From contig JAFCDB010000003.1 in the NCBI GenBank assembly GCA_017609885.1, forward strand, positions 1 through 36,551: DNA of 36,551 nucleotides, given 5' to 3'. A model generated the notes under the pieces. The model saw nothing but the letters and a program-made list of their open reading frames with translations, was not told the DNA's origin and did no database searches. Source of the stretch: Candidatus Pacearchaeota archaeon. Its GTDB lineage: Archaea; Nanobdellota; Nanobdellia; Pacearchaeales; GW2011-AR1. The position numbers and the translations under genes were made by a program. This document shows, piece by piece, positions 28,047 to 35,539 of this stretch; within the stretch, counting starts at the first letter, position 1; every line of letters begins with the position of its first letter.

Positions 28047-29204
28047 TCAAAACAAATAACTCAAAACAACAGGCACAATCAAACACCCCATTAAGTTAAT
28101 TCTTTTTACATTTGATGAAATTCCGAAGAGTCCTGTGGTTGTGGAGATGATGAAAATGAAAAATCCAAAGAAGCCTGAGAAAATAATTACTAAAACGGAG
28201 ATGATTAAGATTGTTGCGATTGATAGAATTGAATAGTTTATTTTTGTGATGTGTTTTGAAAAAAATCTTGCGAGGAAGAGTGTCCAAAAGAAGCAAAGGA
28301 TTCCTGTGATTGTGATTGTTGCGAGGATTATTAGAACTTGGTTGAGAGTTATGTTGATTAGGATTTGTTCGAGGAAAACTGCCATGCCTGTTCTTGTTCT
28401 GCCAATGCTGTAGAAGACAATGAAACTTAATCCGAGGACAATTGTGTTTGTGGCTCCTAATAAGATGAGGAAATTTCTTTTTGTTTGGTTTATTAGAGAG
28501 GTTCCAAGAATTGCTGCTTGTCCGCTTCCGATTCCTGGGAGGAAACTGCAGAGCGGTGCAGTAAGTGTAGAAGCAAAAACCGGTTTTATCAAAGAGCGTT
28601 TTGAAATTTTTAATTTTTTAATTTTTTGAGTTGGGATTTGTGTTTTGTTTTTTAAACTAATTAATAATGTTGAGGCGCCGAAAAGCCCTGAGAGCATTGG
28701 GAGAAATGGTTGGGAAACATTTGAATTGAGGACTGCGATTCCGAGAAAGCCTGAAATTGTGAAGACAAGGAATGCTGCAAGTTTGTATTTTTCTCTGCTT
28801 ATTAGAAAAATTGTTGCGAGGATTAGAAGATAAGGGATTAGGAATTTTATTGCCGGTTCAAAAATTGGAAAGATGAAAATGAAAATTGGGGAAATTAAGA
28901 TGATTACTATTATAGCTACTGCGCTTCCGTAAGTTGCCAGCTGGATTGCTTCGTAACCCTTTCCTTTTTTTAATAAATCATGTCCTGGAAGAATTGAAAG
29001 AACTGTGTCTTCATCTGGAGCGCCGAGAAAAATACTTGGGATAAAGTCGATGAAGGTATGGGTGATTGCCATTGCAACTATGAAAATTGCGAGGATTATT
29101 GAGGTTGTAAAAGGGAGGAGGAAGACTGAGAGGGAGAGGAGGAGAGCTCCGACAAGATTGATGTGAATTCCTGGGATGAGGCCAGTAAATGTGCGGGAAT
29201 ACAT
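28047..29204 (-). CDS. TctA/DUF112-type tripartite tricarboxylate transporter permease-like protein
   Basis: 'TGLIPGIHINLVGALLL...FIDFIPSIFLGAPDEDTVLSILPGHDLLKKGKGYEAI...PGIGSGQAAILG'. Confidence 0.8.
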   Translation of the reverse strand: MYSRTFTGLIPGIHINLVGALLLSLSVFLLPFTTSIILAIFIVAMAITHTFIDFIPSIFLGAPDEDTVLSILPGHDLLKKGKGYEAIQLATYGSAVAIIVIILISPIFIFIFPIFEPAIKFLIPYLLILATIFLISREKYKLAAFLVFTISGFLGIAVLNSNVSQPFLPMLSGLFGASTLLISLKNKTQIPTQKIKKLKISKRSLIKPVFASTLTAPLCSFLPGIGSGQAAILGTSLINQTKRNFLILLGATNTIVLGLSFIVFYSIGRTRTGMAVFLEQILINITLNQVLIILATITITGILCFFWTLFLARFFSKHITKINYSILSIATILIISVLVIIFSGFFGFFIFIISTTTGLFGISSNVKRINLMGCLIVPVVLSYLF

Positions 29205-29325
29205 ATAAAGGGTTTTACCGACGATAAAACGCCTATATTTTGGGTGTTTTTTGTATTAATGGGTGTGGTATAAAAGGCGTTAAATCCATAGTGCTTTTTT
29301 ATATCTGTTTTTACGTCGTGAAACA

Positions 29326-30351
29326 TCATTTTTTAATACTCTCTTTATGTTTAATTTTGTTGGGTTTTGGGGCGTTAGTATCATTTTCGTTCATATTTTC
29401 TATTTTTTCTTTAACTTCTTGTTTAACTTCATCTGAAACACCCTTATACCTTAATGAATGTTTAAAGAAAATATCATTAAGGTATTTTTCTATTTCTTGT
29501 TTTGGAAAATTATTATTAATAACATAAAAAGCAGTTTGTTCTATTGCATCGTTAAGAGAAATTTGTAACCCTAAATCCATACCTAAAATTTTTCTTATAT
29601 CATTAAATTTAAGTATGTTCTTTAAATCTTTATCATTTTCTATTATTTCTTTAATTTTCTTTTCTTCGTTATCATACCTTGAAGTTATATTTTTCATTAA
29701 ACTATCGTGTGATTTACGCATTTCATCATACCATTCTTTTGAATTTTGTTTTAAATTTTCATTAAAAAAATCTTCTTGTTTGTTTTTATCTTTTTTTTCT
29801 AAATCCTTTTTTAATTCTATTTGAGAGATAACCTGTCGTAAGCTAGGGTGTGTTAATGTTGTAAATTCAAAATCACCGAAAAAAGTAAAGTAACTTAGTG
29901 CATTATAAAGAGAACATTTTTTTATTTTAGAGATATTAGAAAAATATTCTATTAATGCTTTTTTTAGATATTTGTTATTTTTTAAGTTTTTTATAAAACC
30001 TTGATTTTCTAATAACTCTAACAATTCTAATCTTTCGGGTTTAATGTTTGTTTTAAGATTATTGTGTATTTCAATAAATTCATCTTTTTGTTCTTTTAAA
30101 AGTTTAATAAATTCATCTAAAATTTTATTCCAATTTACATAAAAAAGTTTTATGTTCTTTATTTTATCGGGGTGTTTTTTGATTTTTATTAAACCCGAAG
30201 TTTTTAATTTCATTAATCTACGTTGTATTGTGCCTTGTTGTTCTTTTACTCTTCTAGCAATTTCAGACGCATACATTTCTTGATTATTTATAATGTAAAT
30301 TAATATTGAATGTTCAGAACTCTCTAAAACATTAATTTCTTTTTTAGCCAT
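29326..30351 (-). CDS. Winged-helix regulator-like protein, 341 aa, divergent from element operon
   Basis: N-term 'SEHSILIYIINNQEMYASEIARRVKEQQGTIQRRLMKLKTSGLIKIKK' wHTH. Confidence 0.7.
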   Translation of the reverse strand: MAKKEINVLESSEHSILIYIINNQEMYASEIARRVKEQQGTIQRRLMKLKTSGLIKIKKHPDKIKNIKLFYVNWNKILDEFIKLLKEQKDEFIEIHNNLKTNIKPERLELLELLENQGFIKNLKNNKYLKKALIEYFSNISKIKKCSLYNALSYFTFFGDFEFTTLTHPSLRQVISQIELKKDLEKKDKNKQEDFFNENLKQNSKEWYDEMRKSHDSLMKNITSRYDNEEKKIKEIIENDKDLKNILKFNDIRKILGMDLGLQISLNDAIEQTAFYVINNNFPKQEIEKYLNDIFFKHSLRYKGVSDEVKQEVKEKIENMNENDTNAPKPNKIKHKESIKK

Positions 30352-30357
30352 AATTCA

Positions 30358-30465
30358 GTTATACGTTTATTCTTTTTAAAGTTTATCACTATTAAGTAAT
30401 TAGTTATACGATATCGTATAACCAAAACATTTAAATAGTATATTAGTTATACTTTATTGTATAAG
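30358..30465. promoter_or_regulatory. Divergent operator/promoter region with GTTATAC-N6-GTATAAC sites
   Basis: Perfect palindrome GTTATACGATATCGTATAAC 30403-30422; GTTATACTTTATTGTATAAG 30446-30465; half site 30358-30364; TTTAAATA TATA-like box 30430-30437. Confidence 0.8.
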
Positions 30466-30469
30466 TAAG

Positions 30470-30634
30470 ATGGGGTTTAAAAATTTCCAATTAAATTTAG
30501 AAGAGAATGAAGTTAGAAAATTAGATGAGCTTAAAAAAAGAAGTGAAAGAAGTAGGAGTTATTTGATTAGAAAAGCTATCTTACTTTTATTAAAAGAATA
30601 TGAACAAAATAAAAATTTTGAGGTTTTAAGATGA
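30470..30634 (+). CDS. Ribbon-helix-helix (CopG/Arc-like) protein, 54 aa
   Basis: MGFKNFQLNLEENEVRKLDELKKRSERSRSYLIRKAILLLLKEYEQNKNFEVLR*; below the ORF-list cutoff; overlaps next ATG. Confidence 0.75.
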   Translation: MGFKNFQLNLEENEVRKLDELKKRSERSRSYLIRKAILLLLKEYEQNKNFEVLR

Positions 30635-30819
30635 CATCTACAACATATATGTTAAGAATAAGATTAACCGAAGAACAGCGAAAGCGGTTAGACGAGTTAG
30701 CGAAAGCAGACGGCGAAGTTACTTTAAGCTCTTATTGTAGAAAAAAACTTTTTGAAAGTTTATCTACTGAAATTAAATTAAATCGTATTTTGGAGTTGCT
30801 TGATAAAAGTAAAAAATAG
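30631..30819 (+). CDS. Second ribbon-helix-helix-like protein, 62 aa
   Basis: 'YMLRIRLTEEQRKRLDELAKADGEVTLSSYCRKKLFESL'. Confidence 0.7.
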   Translation: MTSTTYMLRIRLTEEQRKRLDELAKADGEVTLSSYCRKKLFESLSTEIKLNRILELLDKSKK

Positions 30820-30830
30820 AGGTTGATATT

Positions 30831-31028
30831 ATGAGCGAGTTATTAATAAGCCGATTAAAAAACTCTATTGGATTAGAGGGTATTGTTTATTTACTTAATG
30901 GTTTTAGATTTGAATGTAAAATTTTATCTTGTGATGATGATTTTTTAGAGATTTATGATATTAAAAAATCCCGAGTAAAAGTTATAAAAATTTCTGAAAT
31001 AAGCGAGGTGGATTTAAATGGATATTAA
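30831..31028 (+). CDS. Possible Sm/Hfq-fold small protein, 65 aa
   Basis: 'IGLEGIVYLLNGFRFECKILSCDDDFLEIYDIKKSRVKVIKISEISEVDL' resembles Sm1-like strand pattern; structural inference. Confidence 0.5.
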   Translation: MSELLISRLKNSIGLEGIVYLLNGFRFECKILSCDDDFLEIYDIKKSRVKVIKISEISEVDLNGY

Positions 31029-31278
31029 AAAAATAAAAGATGAGCAAGAGAAAAAAATTTTAGAGGCGATTGATGAGTATGTTAAAGTTTTTGGTGATGA
31101 TTGTGATATTTATAGGCACGGCGGGAATTTTGACGATAGATTAACTAAACAAGATTTGAAAATTTTATTAAACACTGAAAAAAAAGTTTGTGAAATTCAA
31201 AAAGAAAATTCTGATAAAATTAAACTTAAAAAAATAAATTTGAAAGGAGTGCATATTTTGGTTTATAAAAATGGATGA
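31018..31278 (+). CDS. Hypothetical element protein, 86 aa
   Basis: ORF overlapping neighbours on both sides. Confidence 0.6.
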   Translation: MDIKKIKDEQEKKILEAIDEYVKVFGDDCDIYRHGGNFDDRLTKQDLKILLNTEKKVCEIQKENSDKIKLKKINLKGVHILVYKNG

Positions 31279-31699
31279 TAATAATTATAGCAGTAACGAG
31301 AATGTAGATTTTAGAGAAATTGTTTTAAGTTATATGCGTAGAGTTATGGAGTTGAATTTAAAGGTTATTCCGCAAGAACAGATTTTAGATTATGCTAAAT
31401 GTTATAAGCGTGCTGTAATGGGTTTAAGTGATATTCTATTACCTTTTTTTGATGATGAGATGAAAATAGTTTATGAGAAATTTTTAGATGAGTATGATTG
31501 GATGATGAGGGAAACCACAAAGAACGGCACAAAAGTAAGCGATATTAACGAGTATGCTAATGGAATTATGAAAGTTTTTAGAGGGTTGTTTAGGGAATTA
31601 AATAAACTTCTTAACAGAAATGATTATTTGAAGAGTAAGGTTTATGGTGAAACTAAAAACGAAGTCGTGCAAGAGCGCGAGGATGATGAGGAGTATTAA
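31271..31699 (+). CDS. Element paralog family member 1
   Basis: 'FREIVLSYMRRVMEL...LNRNDYLKSKVYGETKNEVVQEREDDEEY'. Confidence 0.75.
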   Translation: MDDNNYSSNENVDFREIVLSYMRRVMELNLKVIPQEQILDYAKCYKRAVMGLSDILLPFFDDEMKIVYEKFLDEYDWMMRETTKNGTKVSDINEYANGIMKVFRGLFRELNKLLNRNDYLKSKVYGETKNEVVQEREDDEEY

Positions 31700-31701
31700 A
31701 A

Positions 31702-32070
31702 ATGGAAAATCAAAATAATTTTATGGGGAATGAAAAGCTAGAATACGGACAGATTATTCTAGGGCATATTAAAGAAATTTTGAAAATAAGCAGATATGGT
31801 TTATTTGAACCCGAAATTTGTGTTAGATATCAAACAGCGATTTTAGTATTAGCTGACGCGTTGTATAATTATTATGATGATGAGATGAGAGAAAGCGAAC
31901 AAGAGTTTGATAGGTGTAAAAAATTACCAAAATATGAAAATAGTTTTGGACATTATAGAGAATTTTTTAGGGCGTTAATGGGATTGTTACAGCGAAATAA
32001 TTATTTGAAGAGTGTGGTTTATGGTGAGGATAGAGATGAGCTAGCACAAGAAGAGGGTGAAAATGATTAA
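31702..32070 (+). CDS. Element paralog family member 2
   Basis: 'EYGQIILGHIKEILKIS...LQRNNYLKSVVYGEDRDELAQEEGEND'. Confidence 0.75.
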   Translation: MENQNNFMGNEKLEYGQIILGHIKEILKISRYGLFEPEICVRYQTAILVLADALYNYYDDEMRESEQEFDRCKKLPKYENSFGHYREFFRALMGLLQRNNYLKSVVYGEDRDELAQEEGEND

Positions 32071-32102
32071 ATTAAATTTTAGCGAAAGCGGGAGTAACAT
32101 AA

Positions 32103-32411
32103 ATGAAAAAAGGTTTTGTAAAAGATAAACAAGTCGGTGACGTGTTTAAGGATAAACAAGTTAGTGACGAGGAATATTGGAAACAATACGCGCCTAGTGA
32201 TGAGGATAATTTTAGTATGCAAAACCACGAAATAAGTTTAGACGTTGTTTGTAAATTTAAAGGGATTAATGGCGGTGTAATCTATGAAACAAAAGAAACA
32301 GCGATTAACTGCAATTTACCCGATTTAGAAACGTGGTTTAGAAATCTTAAAAAAGTTATTCGTATGCTAGACGAAACTATTTCAGATAAAGAAGTCGGTG
32401 AGGGTTTTTAA
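32103..32411 (+). CDS. Hypothetical element protein, 102 aa, duplicated KDKQV N-terminus
   Basis: MKKGFVKDKQVGDVFKDKQVSDEEYW... Confidence 0.6.
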   Translation: MKKGFVKDKQVGDVFKDKQVSDEEYWKQYAPSDEDNFSMQNHEISLDVVCKFKGINGGVIYETKETAINCNLPDLETWFRNLKKVIRMLDETISDKEVGEGF

Positions 32412-32435
32412 CTTCACCACTTCTATTTTTTAAAA

Positions 32436-32942
32436 ATGGAAACACAAAATACTTATACACACGATAAGCTAGAATTTAGACAGATTGTTCTAGGGCATAT
32501 TAAAAAAATTTTAGAAATTAGCAGTAGCGAGTTAAGGGATAAAACAATAATTAGAAATCACGGAAATTATAGCGAAACTATTGAGAATGAAGATACAAGA
32601 CAAAGCTATATGCAGGCGATAGAAAATTTAGCTTATATTTTAATGCCTTATTTTGATGAGGAGATGTTACAAGTTTATGAAAGGTGTGTTAGAATTATTA
32701 ACGCTTTCGGATATGAGGTTAAAAGAATTTTGAAAAAAACTTATGAGAGAATTAAAGAGGATACGGGGAAAGATGATTTAGGAAATGCTTTTGTTTTGGA
32801 AATGAAATTAAAATATGCAAAGAAATTATTTATTGCGTTAAATATGTTATTGAAAAGAAATGATTATTTGAAGAGTGCCGTTTATGGTGAGGATAGAGAT
32901 GAGTTAGGTGTTGAGGATGATAATGAGGGGGATGAGGAATAA
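32436..32942 (+). CDS. Element paralog family member 3
   Basis: 'EFRQIVLGHIKKILEIS...LKRNDYLKSAVYGEDRDELGVEDDNEGDEE'. Confidence 0.75.
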   Translation: METQNTYTHDKLEFRQIVLGHIKKILEISSSELRDKTIIRNHGNYSETIENEDTRQSYMQAIENLAYILMPYFDEEMLQVYERCVRIINAFGYEVKRILKKTYERIKEDTGKDDLGNAFVLEMKLKYAKKLFIALNMLLKRNDYLKSAVYGEDRDELGVEDDNEGDEE

Positions 32943-33871
32943 TGGCTAATGCGGTTTATCTTTATCGCGGGAAAGCAAAACTTAATAGTTGGGCGCGTTG
33001 GATGGTTAGCCGAACTATGAAACAAAATAAGAATAATCTTATTTCGGTTGTTGGAAAAACGGGGAGTGGAAAAACATTAAGTGCTATTTCAATTTGTGAG
33101 ATAATGAGTAAATTAGATGGTGTGCCTTTTAATGTTAAAGAACACGTAGTTTTTACATTAAAAGAATTAATGGATTTAATTAATAGCGGAAAGTTAAGGC
33201 GAGGTAGTAAAATAGTTTGTGACGAATTTCAGTGTAGCATATCCGCGCGTGAATTTCAAAGCAAAGCAAATAAAGTTTTCAATTATGTTTTAAGCACGTT
33301 TAGACATTTAAATTTAACTTTATTCTTTTGCACGCCATTTGAAACCTTATTAGATAAGAACACTAGAAAGTTATTTCACGCGCGCTTTGAAACTATGAGT
33401 ATAAATAAAAATAATCAAACGTGCAGAATTAAACCGCGATTTTTAGAGTATAGCGATTTTAAAGCCGAGCCATATAGAAAACAAATGTATATTTTCTTTA
33501 AGGATGATAAGGGTAATAATAAATCGCGTCAGTTGTTTTGGTGGGATATCCCGCGCCCGAGTAAAGAGAATGAGGAGATTTATGAGAAAATGAAAGTTGA
33601 TTTTACTACAAGATTAAATAAAAACATTTCGTTAGAGCTAGCTAATGAGAGAAGTTTAGCGGATGAACATACTGAAAAGATAGTAGATAGAAAACCATTA
33701 ACAGATAAGCAAGATAAGGTTATGAAAGTGTTAGCTAACATAAAAGAGAGTAATAGATATGAGGTTGCTAGTAAGAAGTTAGGTATTTCTTTAAGCTCAA
33801 TACATAAAAACAAGAAGTTAGCAGAAAAGAAAGGTTACACATTAGAGGAGTTTAAAGAAAATGATGATTAA
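32942..33871 (+). CDS. P-loop ATPase (Zot/packaging-ATPase-like) with C-terminal HTH
   Basis: Walker A 'VVGKTGSGKT', Walker B 'SKIVCDEFQ', 'FNYVLSTFRHLNLTLFFCTPFETLLDKNTRKLFHARFETM', C-term 'DKVMKVLANIKESNRYEVASKKLGISLSSIHKNKKLAEKKG'. Confidence 0.75.
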   Translation: MANAVYLYRGKAKLNSWARWMVSRTMKQNKNNLISVVGKTGSGKTLSAISICEIMSKLDGVPFNVKEHVVFTLKELMDLINSGKLRRGSKIVCDEFQCSISAREFQSKANKVFNYVLSTFRHLNLTLFFCTPFETLLDKNTRKLFHARFETMSINKNNQTCRIKPRFLEYSDFKAEPYRKQMYIFFKDDKGNNKSRQLFWWDIPRPSKENEEIYEKMKVDFTTRLNKNISLELANERSLADEHTEKIVDRKPLTDKQDKVMKVLANIKESNRYEVASKKLGISLSSIHKNKKLAEKKGYTLEEFKENDD

Positions 33872-33893
33872 AACTATTGATAGAGGTGTATAT

Positions 33894-33946
33894 GGCGAAA
33901 ATACTAGGGTTTTCGCCCTTTTTAGCCATATTTCGCCACTAAAAAG
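33894..33946 (+). other. Two abutting hairpins
   Basis: GGCGAAAA-TACTAGGG-TTTTCGCC (33894-33917) and CTTTTTAG-N13-CTAAAAAG (33918-33946). Confidence 0.75.
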
Positions 33947-34024
33947 CCCACGCTCGCCCATTAAATTAACTTATAAGGTGAGAAATTTTAACCATCATCA
34001 TAGTAAAATAGGGGTTGTGTTAGA

Positions 34025-34390
34025 ATGAAGATAAGAATACAAGACAGCAGTAAGTTTATTGATGTGGATATAGCACACCCTTATTTATTAGGTGATGTTA
34101 ATGTATATGAGCGAGAACTTAAACCAAAGATACAAGATGTTATAGATAGGGATAACTTAAAGTGTAGTGGTTGTGGAAAGCCATTAATTAATAGGGGTTG
34201 GATATGTGTTAATCACCGCCCGAAGAGTGCGCTTACTATGAAAGAAACTTATAGGGTTGAGGATAATAACACGGGCGAGGTTTATTGTGAGGGGGAGTTT
34301 GAGTTAAAAGATATGTGGGCTATGTTCTTATTCTGTTTTGATACCCGCGCAGATTGTATAAATAAATGGAAAGATAAGCGCCCAAAATGA
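34025..34390 (+). CDS. Zinc-finger-containing element protein, 121 aa
   Basis: 'LKCSGCGKPLINRGWICVNHRP'. Confidence 0.65.
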   Translation: MKIRIQDSSKFIDVDIAHPYLLGDVNVYERELKPKIQDVIDRDNLKCSGCGKPLINRGWICVNHRPKSALTMKETYRVEDNNTGEVYCEGEFELKDMWAMFLFCFDTRADCINKWKDKRPK

Positions 34391-34635
34391 AAAAAGATAT
34401 TGAAGGTATGAGCCGAGAAGAGTTAATTAAATTAATTAGTAATATGATTAATGAGCGCGAGTTTGGAATAAGCCCGATTAATAAAGTTAGTGTTTGTGAT
34501 GTTGAGGTTGCTAGTAGCATAGAGAGTTTAGATAGATGTAAGAAAGCCGTTAATGATTTGATTAAGACAAATAAAAAGTTTATCACATTAAGACAAAATA
34601 AAATTAAAGCTGATAGTTGGGGTTATTTTGGTTAA
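34387..34635 (+). CDS. Hypothetical element protein, 82 aa
   Basis: ORF overlapping previous stop (ATGA-type). Confidence 0.55.
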   Translation: MKKDIEGMSREELIKLISNMINEREFGISPINKVSVCDVEVASSIESLDRCKKAVNDLIKTNKKFITLRQNKIKADSWGYFG

Positions 34636-34644
34636 AAAATAAAT

Positions 34645-34681
34645 GTGTAATTTTGTGTAATAAAGTGTAATTTTGTTATAC
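34645..34681 (+). repeat. 10-bp-phased iteron-like repeats GTGTAA x3 plus GTTATAC
   Basis: GTGTAA at 34645, 34655, 34665, then GTTATAC at 34675. Confidence 0.75.
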
Positions 34682-34716
34682 TCACATTTAAAAGAAAGTT
34701 ATGATTAAAAAAATAA

Positions 34717-34766
34717 AGCCAAAGAGTTAAACTCTTCGGCTATCATTTCACGCTAACAAAATGATA
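34717..34766. other. Two adjoining hairpins upstream of the zinc-ribbon/primase/polymerase genes
   Basis: AGCCAAAGAGTT-A-AACTCTTCGGCT (34717-34741, one mismatch) and TATCATTT-N10-AAATGATA (34741-34766). Confidence 0.7.
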
Positions 34767-34997
34767 ATAGAAATATTGCAAATAAGATTAATAAAAGTAT
34801 GGGTGTGTTTAGCTGTTTGTTTGTTACTTAAAGATAGATGTATTAAAAGATGTTCTTGTTGTGGTTACGAGTTAGATGTTGAGGATTATTTTTTTAATAA
34901 TATTTGTGAGTGTTGCGGGGCTTCGCAGGGTTATGATAAAGAGTATTTTGAAAATTCTGATTTAAATTATAGGGGTGTAAAATGTTTAGAGATATAG
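34761..34997 (+). CDS. Small zinc-ribbon (CPCC-like) protein
   Basis: 'KRCSCCGYELDVEDYFFNNICECCGASQGYD'. Confidence 0.65.
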   Translation: MIIEILQIRLIKVWVCLAVCLLLKDRCIKRCSCCGYELDVEDYFFNNICECCGASQGYDKEYFENSDLNYRGVKCLEI

Positions 34998-35539
34998 AAT
35001 TATTTAAACCGAAGTTTGTGAGAACAGAAAGAGAAACTACTAATTATGAAACAGGCGTGGATTATAATGAGAATATTATTTTTGATTTTGTTAATGATGA
35101 TTATGTAGCTAGAAATAAAAAACTATATGGTGATTTAACACTTAAAGAATATTTGGATAAAATAGAAAGAGAGAAAGGTTTTGTTAGTTATCATATTTCT
35201 TTAAGAAGTGTAGATAATAAAAGAGCGCTGTTAGTTTTTGAAAGTGATAAAAAAGGTGGTGATGAGGTTATTAAAAAATTGACTAGGTTAGTTAGAGAGA
35301 AAGGTGTTAAATTTATTCTTAAAACAAGTGGAAATAGAAGTTTGCATTTAGTTATACCGATTATTGCAGAAACAGAAGAGGAGTATAATAGGCAGTGGTT
35401 AGGAGTATTTTATTTATTAGACGCAAGAGATAGAGAATTTATTGATGAGCAGTTAAATAAATTTTCGGGGCAGGTTAGAGGGTTTGAAAGTTTGCATTTG
35501 AAAACTTATAATAAAAGTGAGGTGTTAGAAAGTGGATAA
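34982..35539 (+). CDS. Archaeo-eukaryotic primase (AEP/PriS-like) catalytic protein
   Basis: 'RALLVFESDKKGGDEVIKKLTRLVREKGVKFILKTSGNRSLHLVIPI' aligns by eye to AEP motif I (DxD) - motif II (SxH); 'QVRGFESLHLKTYN' resembles RLPGSLHGKTG. Confidence 0.75.
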   Translation: MFRDIELFKPKFVRTERETTNYETGVDYNENIIFDFVNDDYVARNKKLYGDLTLKEYLDKIEREKGFVSYHISLRSVDNKRALLVFESDKKGGDEVIKKLTRLVREKGVKFILKTSGNRSLHLVIPIIAETEEEYNRQWLGVFYLLDARDREFIDEQLNKFSGQVRGFESLHLKTYNKSEVLESG

